A stretch of DNA of 20,310 nt from Limiplasma sp045540635 (GTDB taxonomy: Bacteria; Bacillota; Clostridia; Christensenellales; Aristaeellaceae), in the NCBI GenBank assembly GCA_045540635.1, contig JAZQHO010000066.1, positions 1 through 20,310 on the forward strand, given 5' to 3'. Below, piece by piece: positions 1-7,379 of this stretch; the stretch's first letter is position 1; each line of letters starts with the position of its first letter. Made by a program: the position numbers and the translations under genes. Below the pieces are notes generated by a model. The model had not been told where the DNA came from and made no database searches. It saw only the letters and a list, made by a program, of their open reading frames with translations.

Positions 1-833
1 ATGGGGATGGTGAAGGAGCCGGAGCCGACGGTGTTGGCAACAGAGCTGCCGGATACAGTACCTTCCAGAGCGCTGGCGAGAACTGCCACCTTGGCGGGGC
101 CGCCGCGCTTGTGACCGGCAATGGCATTGGCAAAGTCGATAAAGAAGTTGCCCACCTCAGTGCGCTCCAGAAAAGCGCCGAAGAGAACAAACAGATAGAT
201 GAAGGTAGCGGAAGCACCAAGGGGGGTGCCCATGATACCTTCGGTGGTGTACACCAGCTGGGTGATGATGCGCTTTACCTTAAAGCCGCGGTGCTGCAGA
301 CCGCCGGGCATATACTTGCCGAAATAGGCGTACAGGATGAACACACCGGCTACCACCATGATGGGCAGACCCACCACGCGGCGGCAGCATTCAAACAGCA
401 GAACGATCAGAATACCACCCACCCACAGGTCGAGAACGGTGTTCTTGTTAATACGGTTAGCAAGCTCCACATGCTGGAGTGCAATATACAGACAAACGCC
501 CATAGCCAGTGCCGACAGGAAAATATCATAGATCGGCAGGGTATCGCGCCGTGCTTTCTTGCTGATAGGATAGATAAGGAAAACGAGCATCATAACAAAG
601 CCCAGATGCAGGGGGCGGAGCTGGGTAGCCGCAATGCGGCCGGTAAAAGCGCTGTAGAGCTGCACGGCAGCAAACAGCAGGCTGAGGACGAATACCAGCC
701 ACTTGGCAGGGCCGGTAAGATGGCGTGTGACCGATTCGCGGTCGTATTTTTCCATGATCGCCTGAATGTCGCTATGAATGTTGCCTTCATTCACAACGGG
801 TTCGGTGTTCACGTTCTTGGTTTCGTTGCTCAA
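1..833 (-). CDS. TRAP transporter fused permease (4TM/12TM, DctQM-type), partial
   Basis: Membrane subunit of a TRAP (tripartite ATP-independent periplasmic) transporter. It moves an organic anion delivered by the solute-binding protein, using an ion gradient. About 277 N-terminal residues are present and the C-terminus lies beyond base 1. A TTG start at 833 is chosen because AGGAGG lies 9 bases upstream; the first in-frame ATG is 26 codons further in and has no such site. A charged N-terminus of about 45 residues is followed by several hydrophobic helices, including WLVFVLSLLFAAVQLYSAF. The visible end has the conserved DctM-type stretch with FIDFANAIAGHKRGGPAKVA and then EGTVSGSSVANTVGSGSFTIP-like residues, diagnostic of the fused TRAP family. 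It lies downstream of the TAXI binding protein on the same strand, separated by a terminator-like hairpin. The substrate cannot be read from sequence. Confidence 0.93.
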   Translation of the reverse strand, partial: MSNETKNVNTEPVVNEGNIHSDIQAIMEKYDRESVTRHLTGPAKWLVFVLSLLFAAVQLYSAFTGRIAATQLRPLHLGFVMMLVFLIYPISKKARRDTLPIYDIFLSALAMGVCLYIALQHVELANRINKNTVLDLWVGGILIVLLFECCRRVVGLPIMVVAGVFILYAYFGKYMPGGLQHRGFKVKRIITQLVYTTEGIMGTPLGASATFIYLFVLFGAFLERTEVGNFFIDFANAIAGHKRGGPAKVAVLASALEGTVSGSSVANTVGSGSFTIP

Positions 834-936
834 CGGATTTACCTCCTCTGTCTTTTTTCGTCTTGGGCGCACGTGGCGCGGCGGGAATACATGCGCCTTT
901 TGGCAAAAGCGGACAATGGTTCCTGCACAAAATCAA

Positions 937-954
937 GGCGGCGCAAGCGCCGCC
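937..954. repeat. Perfect GC-rich inverted repeat between TRAP genes
   Basis: Two 8-base arms, GGCGGCGC and GCGCCGCC, flank an AA spacer. On the minus strand it lies just after the terminator at 961-995 and before the permease ribosome binding site. No T-run follows it on either strand. It could be a transcript-stabilising stem for a processed permease mRNA; the function is inferred. Confidence 0.5.
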
Positions 955-960
955 TGAATA

Positions 961-995
961 AAAACCTTGCCCGGGTCGCACGGCAGCCCGGGCAA
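961..995 (-). terminator. Rho-independent terminator between TAXI gene and TRAP permease
   Basis: On the minus strand a 9-base stem (TTGCCCGGG with CCCGGGCAA) encloses an 11-base loop and is followed by GGTTTTTATT. It begins about 20 bases after the TAXI stop codon and lies 130 bases before the permease start. No second promoter is obvious before the permease. It is therefore probably a leaky terminator that makes more binding protein than permease. Confidence 0.75.
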
Positions 996-1013
996 AGTAA
1001 TTACATGGGTAGC

Positions 1014-1985
1014 TTACTGAGCAACCACGTTGCCCTCGGCATCCAGCAGACCGATCTCGGTGTAGTAGCGGGCAGCACCGGGATGGAGGGGCAGCTCGCC
1101 CACACCGTCGAATGCGGATTCCTTGGTGATCTCGGCAGCCTTGGCGTGGGTCAGGATGCCTTCCTGCTCGTACATGGCCTTGGTCATCTGGTAGACCAGT
1201 TCCTCATCCAGATTGTTGGAGCACACCAGCAGAGCGGTGATGGCGATGCAGTTGACATCTTCGCTGAGCTCGTAGGTGGCGGCAGGCAGCTTCAGGTTGG
1301 CGTAGGTGGGATGAGCGGTGATCAGAGCGGTCACTTCCTCGTCGGAGAGGGAGATGAGACGAACGCCCACGGTGCTGGCCAGCTCGGTAACGGCAGCATT
1401 GGGGATACCGGCGCAAACGAAAGCGGCATCGATCTGCTTGTTCTTCAGACCATCGGCACTCTCGGAGAAGCTCAGGTACTGGGCATCGATATCGTCAAGG
1501 GTGAGACCGGCAGCCTCAAGCACATGCAGGGCGTTGGTGTACACACCGGAGCCGGCAGCGCCGATGGAAATGCTCTTACCCTTGAAGTCGGCGATGGACT
1601 GGATATCGGAGTCGGCACGGACAACGATCTGCACATACTCGGCATACAGGGAGGAGATGACGGAGAAGCTGGTGATCTGCTCACCCTCGAAGGAGTCGGT
1701 GCCGGTGTAGGCGAAGTAGGAAACGTCGTTCTGGACAGTGCCCAGCTCGGCTTCTTCGCCATCGATGAGGCGCAGGTTGTCGGCAGAGCCGCCGGTGGCC
1801 TGAGCAGAAGCGTTCACATCGGGGATAACAGTGCTAAACAGGTTGGCCAGATCGCCGCCCAGAGGGTAGTAGGTACCGCTGGTACCGCCGGTGGCGATGG
1901 AAAGGAAGGTGGCAGCGCTGGCGGAAGCAGTCATGGCGACCAGCAGCATTGCGGCGAGGATCATAGAGAGAACGCGCTTTTTCAT
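1014..1985 (-). CDS. TAXI family TRAP transporter solute-binding protein
   Basis: Extracytoplasmic receptor that captures an organic solute and delivers it to the TRAP permease encoded next on the same strand. The 323-residue protein has a typical signal peptide: KKR, a hydrophobic core, then cleavage near ASASA at residues 20-25. The mature protein opens with FLSIATGGTSGTYYPLGGDLA, the hallmark N-terminal strand and loop of the TAXI family. Later segments such as DFKGKSISIGAAGSGVYTNA and DAAFVCAGIPNAAVTELA fit the binding-protein fold. There is no lipobox cysteine near the cleavage site, so the protein may be free or held by the permease rather than lipid-anchored. The start at 1985 has GGAGG 8 bases upstream. 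A promoter with an extended -10 lies at 2027-2035. Length is normal for TAXI proteins (about 320). TAXI members are often linked to glutamate or dicarboxylates, but the ligand is unknown here. Confidence 0.93.
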   Translation of the reverse strand: MKKRVLSMILAAMLLVAMTASASAATFLSIATGGTSGTYYPLGGDLANLFSTVIPDVNASAQATGGSADNLRLIDGEEAELGTVQNDVSYFAYTGTDSFEGEQITSFSVISSLYAEYVQIVVRADSDIQSIADFKGKSISIGAAGSGVYTNALHVLEAAGLTLDDIDAQYLSFSESADGLKNKQIDAAFVCAGIPNAAVTELASTVGVRLISLSDEEVTALITAHPTYANLKLPAATYELSEDVNCIAITALLVCSNNLDEELVYQMTKAMYEQEGILTHAKAAEITKESAFDGVGELPLHPGAARYYTEIGLLDAEGNVVAQ

Positions 1986-2026
1986 GTGAATTCCTCCATA
2001 GTCATAGTCGTAGAAACGCTGATGGT

Positions 2027-2035
2027 ATTATAGCA
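2027..2035 (-). promoter_or_regulatory. Extended -10 promoter for TAXI gene
   Basis: On the minus strand the sequence reads TGCTATAAT, a perfect -10 box with the TGN extension. The -35 region is poor, as is usual for extended -10 promoters. It lies 41 bases upstream of the TAXI start codon and diverges from the SH3-gene promoter at 2112-2140. Confidence 0.7.
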
Positions 2036-2111
2036 TTACCAACATCTTAAATGGAAGGGGAATACAACTTAAATACATTCTCTCAGGCGTGCGGCAAAGC
2101 CCATGCTTCGC

Positions 2112-2140
2112 TTGAACAGCGGTGCAAATGCTGCTATAAT
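2112..2140 (+). promoter_or_regulatory. Sigma-A promoter for SH3-like secreted protein
   Basis: TTGAAC (2112-2117) and TATAAT (2135-2140) are spaced by 17 bases, with TG one base before the -10. This is a strong housekeeping promoter. It also shows that the coding start is at 2205, not at upstream in-frame codons that overlap the promoter. Confidence 0.8.
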
Positions 2141-2204
2141 GGTACCAGTAAATGTTTTCCTCATGCAAAAGCGAACCACGCCCGATCCAAAAGGAGGAAC
2201 CTGC

Positions 2205-3053
2205 ATGATGAAGTACCGCCGTTTCGCTGCTCTCCTTGTCTGTCTGCTGCTCATGCTCGCAACCACTGCCAGCGCGGCGGGATGGGATACCAACCTGACC
2301 ATGCGGCTTTCCACCCGCACCGGCCCCTCCACCGCCTATACCGAGCCCGGTACCTTCTTCAGCGATTGGAAGGGCGTTACAGTCAAGGTGCTTTCCAAGG
2401 CTCTCAGCGGCAGCACCTGGTGGGTGCAGGTGGAGTTTTCCACCGGCGGCAAGCTGTACCGTGCCTACACCGGTGCCAAGCGCATCGCCATGGATATCAG
2501 CTACGTGCCTGAGGAAGAAGTGATCGGTGCCGGATACGTGAACCTTTCCTACAACGTAAACGCCTACTATGGCCCCGGCACTAACTATGCTCCTGTTCCC
2601 GAGCTCGTGCCCGGCAATGCACAGGGCAGCATTATCGCTTATGAAAACGGCTTTGCCCTTCTGGATTTCTACGACAGCAGCATCGCCATGCAGCGCAGGG
2701 CATGGATCAGTGCCGATCATCTGCGCATCGACTGGTACACCAACCAGCCCTCCGGCGGCTACGATCCGCTGGCGCCGGTGGATCACAGCGGGCGCAGCTA
2801 TTATGCCAACGACGGCAGCGATGTCTGCTGTCAGGTGCTTTCCACCGGTTCAGCAGGGGGTTATTCCTACGTCAATATTTATGCCTACGGCAAAAGCTAT
2901 CTGAACATTCCCGTTTATATGGAATGCAGTAAGTACGGCTCCTTTGCCGTAAACGAGATCGCCGGGAATATCACTTTCCCTTACAACTGCCTGTTTGCTG
3001 AATTGTACTTCCCTGCTCTGGGGTTTATGCAGGTAACGCAGCTGATTCCCTGA
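2205..3053 (+). CDS. Secreted SH3-like domain protein
   Basis: A 282-residue exported protein of unknown precise role, probably acting at the cell wall. The start at 2205 (MMKYRR) has AAGGAGG 7 bases upstream and lies 65 bases after the -10 box. A signal peptide covers about residues 1-24 and ends in TTASAA. Two bacterial SH3-like repeats can be seen. The first is around residues 30-95, with MRLSTRTGPSTAYTEPGTF and the WWVQVEF strand. The second is around residues 110-180, with YNVNAYYGPGTNYAPVPELV and RAWISADHLRI. The RTGPSTAY and YYGPGTNY turns match the start of SH3_3-type repeats. The last hundred residues form another, unrecognised beta-rich region. No catalytic domain is present. It is a single-gene transcript between its own promoter and the terminator at 3070-3108. 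The SH3-fold call is by motif and the function is inferred. Confidence 0.8.
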   Translation: MMKYRRFAALLVCLLLMLATTASAAGWDTNLTMRLSTRTGPSTAYTEPGTFFSDWKGVTVKVLSKALSGSTWWVQVEFSTGGKLYRAYTGAKRIAMDISYVPEEEVIGAGYVNLSYNVNAYYGPGTNYAPVPELVPGNAQGSIIAYENGFALLDFYDSSIAMQRRAWISADHLRIDWYTNQPSGGYDPLAPVDHSGRSYYANDGSDVCCQVLSTGSAGGYSYVNIYAYGKSYLNIPVYMECSKYGSFAVNEIAGNITFPYNCLFAELYFPALGFMQVTQLIP

Positions 3054-3069
3054 GCACCTGTCCAAGCAG

Positions 3070-3108
3070 AAAAGCCGCCATCTGTATCGGATACAGACGG
3101 CGGCTTTT
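3070..3108. terminator. Bidirectional rho-independent terminator
   Basis: Long arms (AAAAGCCGCC-A-TCTGTAT and ATACAGA-CGGCGGCTTTT) form an 18-position stem with one mismatch and a CGG loop. A-run and T-run flanks make it work in both directions. It ends the plus-strand SH3 gene and the minus-strand four-gene operon, whose last stop codon is at 3128. Confidence 0.88.
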
Positions 3109-3127
3109 CTCATGCCGGTTATATATG

Positions 3128-3817
3128 CTACTCTTCCCACTTGGGCAGCAGCGCCAGCATGCTGCCGAAGGTAAGCACCGAACCGATGCCCATATTGGCC
3201 ATTCCCAGTGCATTCATGGCTGCAGTGGCAGGCAGCAGCATAGGCAACGCGTTGAGCACAAAGGTGGCTGCAAGCGGATTGAACACCGCAGCCCACCGTG
3301 GCAGACATGTCCTGCCTCTAACCACTGCCGCAAACAAACTGATGCACATGGCATAGTAGACGGGCATGAACACCACTGAGACCGGCAGCACCAGCCAGAG
3401 TGCGAAGTCCATCACCGGCTGCGGGATGCCTGCGCCGGTAAAAGTGACCATGCGGCAGAGGAACATCAGCGCAATACAGATCACATGCACGATGCCGCCA
3501 AGCCCTGCGGTGGCTGCAGCACCCACATGGATGAGCCTTGCGGTCTTTGGACTGCCGCCCCTTTCCACCAGAAGCGCTACGGCATTAAAGCCGTAATACT
3601 GCATCGGGATCCCAATACCGCCAAAGAGCACGCCGCAGGCCAACTGCCACAGCGACAGGTTTGCGCTGCCCTGCAGCATACCCAGCATGCCTGTAATGTC
3701 ATTCTCCACCTTGGGGTACACCACCCAGCCGATGGGCAGTTCGCCCCCGACGACAGTGATCACCGATGCAATGAGACCGATGAGCAATAACTTACGGATA
3801 TCCTGATCTGTTTTCAT
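3128..3817 (-). CDS. Polytopic membrane protein, possibly DUF6796 family
   Basis: A 229-residue integral membrane protein of unknown function. A short charged N-terminus (KTDQDIRK) precedes about six hydrophobic segments: roughly residues 10-32, 55-75, 95-118, 130-160, 175-195 and 200-222. Between helices 1 and 2 a loop contains GELPIGWVVYPK, a mix of Gly, Pro and aromatics that recurs in related clostridial proteins I associate with DUF6796. That family name is recalled, not verified. It is the last gene of the LytTR-DUF3021-ATC hydrolase operon and starts 11 bases after the preceding stop with an AAAGGAG site. It ends with a TAG codon, showing that amber is a normal stop in this genome. A permease or membrane sensor role would be a guess. 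Confidence 0.75.
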   Translation of the reverse strand: MKTDQDIRKLLLIGLIASVITVVGGELPIGWVVYPKVENDITGMLGMLQGSANLSLWQLACGVLFGGIGIPMQYYGFNAVALLVERGGSPKTARLIHVGAAATAGLGGIVHVICIALMFLCRMVTFTGAGIPQPVMDFALWLVLPVSVVFMPVYYAMCISLFAAVVRGRTCLPRWAAVFNPLAATFVLNALPMLLPATAAMNALGMANMGIGSVLTFGSMLALLPKWEE

Positions 3818-3828
3818 GCTGTTCTCCT

Positions 3829-4485
3829 TTATCGTTTACCCCAGGTATTTTTTCGGCGCTGCTCCTGCTTTTTGAGGCAAAGCCGGAAATCGCAGCAGCT
3901 GCCGCCGCAGGCCAGCGTCTGGGTTCTCCCCCACACCAGTCTCGGATGAAGATCCCCGTAGGTGATATCATCTGCCTTACAGGAGATCTTCGTCAACTCC
4001 GGGCATCCATATTTTGTTAAGGTGTCCAAATAGGGGCAGCGGAGCATGTCTGCTGCAAAGGGAGGGGCATTCGGAACAAGACGGTAGGTAAAGCCTGCGG
4101 ACTCACCAAACACTCTGTCCAACATCAGGCCGCACAGGGTGGGCATGAGCCTGTACAGACCCAGCTTCATAAGCGGGCGGAGACGTTTGACCATTTTGAC
4201 CGTATCGACAAACGCCCATTCCTCCACAAAGGCCATAGCAGCTTCTTTGCTGCCTGCCACCGTCTGCGCCGCTTCGTAAAGTGCGATCATGGGCAGGAGC
4301 TGCCTCAGATGGGTCTTGAGTGCTTTGGAAGAACCGGCGTTTTCCCGGTACAGGGCAAGGGTACGGTCGTAGACCTGCGGCAGCTGTGCCGTCCAGCCTT
4401 TTGCTTCAAACCCCTTATGCAGACTGCCTGCGATGGGCATGCGCAGGATAGCCTGACGGATGGCATGCGGTGTATTCTCCTTCAT
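3829..4485 (-). CDS. L-2-amino-thiazoline-4-carboxylate (ATC) hydrolase family protein
   Basis: A 218-residue soluble protein resembling the ATC hydrolase family, whose named member opens a thiazoline ring on the route to cysteine. Most family members in Firmicutes have no tested substrate. The diagnostic part is the C-terminal third: RCPYLDTLTKYGCPEL with C150 and C161, then ISCKADDITYG with C169, and RTQTLACGGSCCDFRL with C193, C197, C198 and D199. The spacing of cysteines and acidic residues suggests a metal site or catalytic thiol; that is inference. The N-terminal half is helical and less distinctive. The start at 4485 overlaps the DUF3021 stop by 4 bases (ATGA), so the two are translationally coupled. 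The basic tail (KKQEQRRKNTWGKR) is unremarkable. Its presence with a LytTR regulator suggests a regulated small-molecule response rather than housekeeping cysteine synthesis. Confidence 0.8.
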   Translation of the reverse strand: MKENTPHAIRQAILRMPIAGSLHKGFEAKGWTAQLPQVYDRTLALYRENAGSSKALKTHLRQLLPMIALYEAAQTVAGSKEAAMAFVEEWAFVDTVKMVKRLRPLMKLGLYRLMPTLCGLMLDRVFGESAGFTYRLVPNAPPFAADMLRCPYLDTLTKYGCPELTKISCKADDITYGDLHPRLVWGRTQTLACGGSCCDFRLCLKKQEQRRKNTWGKR

Positions 4486-4955
4486 CTTTCTTCTCCTGCC
4501 TTCTCCCCGTTTCTCTGCTGGAACGCCCGCAGATCATCATTGAGCAATTTGGCATCCACCGCGCGTTTGATGGCGTAGATGAGCAGAGTACACAGCCCGC
4601 AGCCCACCATGTACATAAAGAAGAGCAGCAACGCAAGGGGCCGACCTGCGTACCAGCCGCAAAGCCATGCAGTAAGTGTATACACCGCACTGCCCGCGAT
4701 GATCACCGCCCATTCCCGGAGGCCGAGACGATCCATCTCGTCAAAATCTGCATGGAGCAGTGCCTGCACCCAGCCGAACAGATAGGCGACCCCCATCATC
4801 TCTGCCAGATGCAGGATCGCCGCTTCGGGCGAGCCATTCAGCAAGCGGAAAACACAGTAGTAGAACGCCATCAGAAAAAAGGTAAGGCAGCAGCGAACCT
4901 CTACCCCGATCTTGACAGTGAGCCATTTCTCAACGAGAATGAGCAGCTTGTGCAT
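4482..4955 (-). CDS. DUF3021 family membrane protein
   Basis: A 157-residue membrane protein with four predicted helices, at about residues 20-40, 50-68, 83-103 and 105-128. A charged cytoplasmic tail follows (KRAVDAKLLNDDLRAFQQRN). Small four-helix DUF3021 proteins encoded directly after a LytTR-domain regulator are a common clostridial pair, and both length and order fit here. They are thought to act as a membrane partner or antagonist of the LytTR protein, though this is poorly studied. The ATG at 4955 lies inside the 3' end of the LytTR gene (26-base overlap), with AAAGGAGG 11 bases upstream. The gene also overlaps the ATC hydrolase gene by 4 bases, so translation of all three is probably coupled. 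Confidence 0.85.
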   Translation of the reverse strand: MHKLLILVEKWLTVKIGVEVRCCLTFFLMAFYYCVFRLLNGSPEAAILHLAEMMGVAYLFGWVQALLHADFDEMDRLGLREWAVIIAGSAVYTLTAWLCGWYAGRPLALLLFFMYMVGCGLCTLLIYAIKRAVDAKLLNDDLRAFQQRNGEKAGEER

Positions 4956-5400
4956 CGTTGCTCAGGCCTCCTTTCAGACGTTTGCGGAATTCCGATGCAT
5001 AAGTTCGGGAGATAACGATGTGCTCGCCGCTCGCCATGGTTGCATCGATCCGGTTGCAGGCAAGGCTTTTGAGCGCCTGTACCTTGTCTATGTTCAGGAT
5101 CATCGCCTTGGAGCAGCGAAAGAAATTGACCGCATCCAGCAGATGCTCCAGCTGCTGCAGGGTATACTCCACCCGCAGCACCTCCTGCGGGGTGCAGACG
5201 TATGTTTTGCCATCCACGCTCTCTATGTAGAGGATTTCCGGCGTGTGGATGAACACCTGCTCCCCTTCCCGCCAGCCCACAAGGCGCTGCCCGGCAGCCT
5301 GAAGCTTTGCCAGCAGCTGCCTGATCTCCTCCGTTACCTCCCGGCAGCGGATGACCACTTCATCCTCGCCCGAAGAGATGTGTTCCACTCGATATTTCAT
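4930..5400 (-). CDS. LytTR-domain DNA-binding regulator
   Basis: A 156-residue transcription factor with a short N-terminal segment and a LytTR domain at about residues 45-148. No receiver domain is present. Recognisable LytTR parts are EILYIESVDGKTYVCT, the FFRCSKAMILNIDKV strand and helix, and the end strand GEHIVISRTYASEFRKRL. LytTR proteins contact DNA through beta-strand loops and bind direct repeats. This stand-alone type is generally paired with DUF3021. The ATG at 5400 is chosen because GAAGGAAGG precedes it and a promoter lies at 5424-5452; a longer reading frame to 5499 would run through that promoter. It heads a four-gene operon. An inverted repeat inside its promoter (5431-5458) may be a site for feedback control. 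Confidence 0.9.
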   Translation of the reverse strand: MKYRVEHISSGEDEVVIRCREVTEEIRQLLAKLQAAGQRLVGWREGEQVFIHTPEILYIESVDGKTYVCTPQEVLRVEYTLQQLEHLLDAVNFFRCSKAMILNIDKVQALKSLACNRIDATMASGEHIVISRTYASEFRKRLKGGLSNDAQAAHSR

Positions 5401-5423
5401 AAAGCACCTTCCTTCGTTATGCC

Positions 5424-5452
5424 ATTGTACAGACGCGGCTTCTGCTTTGCAA
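5424..5452 (-). promoter_or_regulatory. Sigma-A promoter for LytTR operon
   Basis: On the minus strand TTGCAA and TACAAT are spaced by 17 bases. The +1 falls about 15 bases before the LytTR start codon. The spacer is covered by the inverted repeat AGACGC-N16-GCGTCT (5431-5458), a possible operator. Confidence 0.72.
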
Positions 5453-5458
5453 GCGTCT
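5431..5458. promoter_or_regulatory. Inverted repeat overlapping LytTR promoter (possible operator)
   Basis: AGACGC at 5431-5436 and GCGTCT at 5453-5458 flank 16 bases. The repeat spans the -35 box and the full spacer of the LytTR promoter. Known LytTR sites are usually direct repeats, so this may belong to another regulator or be chance. Confidence 0.35.
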
Positions 5459-5632
5459 ACCGGCAAGCTGCACTTTCGGGGCGATAAAATGCACTGCACC
5501 GTGCAATTGATAAATTCCTGTCAAAACAAGAGACAAAAAAGAAGGAGAATTGCCATTCCGCATCGAAATGAATCGTGGTATGCAATTTTCCCGCTGCGAT
5601 AGCGGGATACAAGAACGGAGGACTGTTATCAA

Positions 5633-6682
5633 ATGGATCTCTCGCTGGCATATTTCTGGGGACAGCTTACCCAGAACCCGCTGTTGGCTGTTGCCGTGGT
5701 GCTCACGCTGGGCGTTATTCTCGTCAACGGCTGGACGGATGCTCCCAACGCTATCGCCACCTGCGTCGCCACCCGCTGCATGCGCCCGGGCACTGCCATT
5801 CTGATGGCTGCTGTATTTAATTTTCTCGGCGTGTTTCTGATGAGTATGGTCAACGCCACAGTAGCTGAGACCATCACCAAGATGGTGGACTTCGGCAGCG
5901 ACTCTCACGAAGCCATCGTTGCACTGAGCGCAGCGCTGTTTGCCATTGTTGTCTGGGCCACACTGGCCTGGTACTTCGGTATCCCCACCAGCGAAAGCCA
6001 TGCCCTGATTGCCGGTTTGACCGGCGGCGCCATCGCCCTGCATGGTGGCCTTGCCGGTGTAAACGGCGCAGAATGGGTCAAGGTGCTCTACGGTCTGGTC
6101 ATTTCTGTAGTGATGGGCTTTGCGCTGGGCTGGATCGTATGCAAGCTGGTGGTTCTTATTTTCCGCAAGGTGCACCGCCAAAAGACCGAAAAGGTATTCA
6201 AGGGCGCTCAGATCCTCGGTGCCGCTGCCATGGCCTTCATGCACGGCGCACAGGACGGCCAGAAGTTTATGGGCGTTATCCTGCTGAGCCTGTTCCTTGT
6301 TAACGGACAGAATCCCGTGCCTGTGCAGATGCCTATGTGGCTGATGCTCCTTTGCTCCGCTGTGATGGGCATCGGTACCTCCATCGGCGGCAAGAAGATC
6401 ATCAAGTCCGTCGGTATGGACATGGTAAAGCTGGAAAAATATCAGGGCTTCTCTGCGGATATCGCTGCCGCCATCTCCCTGTTCTTCTCCTCTACCTTCG
6501 GCATTCCTGTTTCCACCACCCACGCCAAGACCACTGCTATTATGGGTGTTGGTGCCGTAAAGCGCCTCTCCGCCATCAACTTCGGTGTTGTAAAGGAGAT
6601 GGGCATGACTTGGCTGCTCACCTTCCCCGGCTGCGGCCTGATCGGTTTTCTGATGACCAAGCTGTTCATGTACCTGTTCTGA
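5633..6682 (+). CDS. pit: PiT family inorganic phosphate transporter
   Basis: Low-affinity phosphate permease of the PiT family, an ion symporter in the cytoplasmic membrane. The 349-residue length is typical for bacterial PiT. The inverted-repeat design of the family is visible. The first signature is NGWTDAPNAIATCVATR (residues 32-48), with D36 and N39 in the phosphate-binding loop. FGIPTSESHALIAGLTGG follows near residue 115, and the second repeat has FGIPVSTTHAKTTAIMGVGA near residue 289. The middle MHGAQDGQKFMGVI stretch is also typical. GWTDAPNA replaces the textbook GANDVANA, as I recall from clostridial members. The start at 5633 has GGAGG about 11 bases upstream. The leader carries a small hairpin (CCCGCT/AGCGGG, 5590-5606); I could not identify a good promoter or a Pho box in 5460-5632. 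It is followed 38 bases later by its DUF47 partner. Confidence 0.93.
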   Translation: MDLSLAYFWGQLTQNPLLAVAVVLTLGVILVNGWTDAPNAIATCVATRCMRPGTAILMAAVFNFLGVFLMSMVNATVAETITKMVDFGSDSHEAIVALSAALFAIVVWATLAWYFGIPTSESHALIAGLTGGAIALHGGLAGVNGAEWVKVLYGLVISVVMGFALGWIVCKLVVLIFRKVHRQKTEKVFKGAQILGAAAMAFMHGAQDGQKFMGVILLSLFLVNGQNPVPVQMPMWLMLLCSAVMGIGTSIGGKKIIKSVGMDMVKLEKYQGFSADIAAAISLFFSSTFGIPVSTTHAKTTAIMGVGAVKRLSAINFGVVKEMGMTWLLTFPGCGLIGFLMTKLFMYLF

Positions 6683-6720
6683 TCCCATACGAATAAGCGT
6701 AAGAAAGGAATCGTGTTACC

Positions 6721-7344
6721 ATGGCTAACAAAGCAGATCGTTTCTATTTTGAGAATTTCATCGAAGCCGCCGACTGTGCCTGCAAGGGTGCCAATTATCT
6801 TGTTGAGTGCCTGACCAACTACAACCCCGACAACATCCGCCAGATGCTGGATACCATGCATGGCTTCGAGCACACCGGCGACGGCAAGAAGCATGAAATG
6901 TCCTCCGCGCTGGCCCGTGCCTTCGTTACCCCCATTGAGCGCGACGATCTGGCCGACATCAGCCAGAACATCGACGAGGTTTCCGACTGTCTGGAAGAAG
7001 TGCTGCAGCGCTTCTATGTGGATCAGGTGACTACCGTGCCTGCCGAAGCTATTGAGTTTGCCAAGAAGCTTGTGGAAAGCTGCGAGCTGATGAAGGCTAT
7101 GCTGAGCGAGTTCGTCAACTTCAAGAAGCCCGCCAAGCTGCACGAGATGATCGTGAACATGAACCATGTGGAGGAGGAGTGCGACAAGCTGTATCTGGAA
7201 GCCACCCGCAACGCCCGCACCCAGTTCTCCGATGCGCTGGATGTTATCGCATGGCGCGAGATCTACGACCGTATGGAGCGTTGCTCCGATGCCTGCGAGC
7301 ACGTGGGCGACTGCGTAGAGACCGTTGTAATGAAGAACACCTGA
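6721..7344 (+). CDS. DUF47 / PhoU-like Pit accessory protein
   Basis: A 207-residue all-helical cytoplasmic protein of the DUF47 family, related to PhoU. Members are almost always encoded beside PiT permeases and are thought to modulate phosphate uptake. Family features include an N-terminal FYFENFIEAADCACKGANYL, a GDGKKHEMSSALARAFVTPI segment (residues ~54-74) with acid-rich helices, and DDLADISQNIDEVSDCLEE. The repeated E/D-x-x-x-D pattern in these helices is where PhoU proteins bind metal clusters. The ATG follows AAGAAAGGAATCGTG with an acceptable ribosome binding site. It lies 38 bases after pit and 35 bases before the lamin-tail gene, so the three probably share a transcript. Confidence 0.92.
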   Translation: MANKADRFYFENFIEAADCACKGANYLVECLTNYNPDNIRQMLDTMHGFEHTGDGKKHEMSSALARAFVTPIERDDLADISQNIDEVSDCLEEVLQRFYVDQVTTVPAEAIEFAKKLVESCELMKAMLSEFVNFKKPAKLHEMIVNMNHVEEECDKLYLEATRNARTQFSDALDVIAWREIYDRMERCSDACEHVGDCVETVVMKNT

Positions 7345-7379
7345 TGCTGCCGACCACTGCTTGAAAGGAAGGGTTGCCT

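Noticed and set aside
111..2033. A 640-codon plus-strand open frame antisense to the TRAP permease and TAXI genes
   Set aside because: It spans two well-recognised genes and their intergenic terminator on the other strand. Its protein is low-complexity Gly/His/Gln-rich and matches no family; it is a by-product of GC-rich codon use.
5460..5632. Pho box or riboswitch in the pit leader
   Set aside because: Only a small 6-base hairpin (5590-5606) and TAAAAT with no partner -35 were found. No direct repeats typical of a PhoP/PhoB site could be seen.
5550..5804. Leader peptide or small gene upstream of pit, with GAAGGAG ahead of a TTG codon
   Set aside because: The TTG is only two bases from the ribosome binding site and the frame runs far into pit without resembling any protein.
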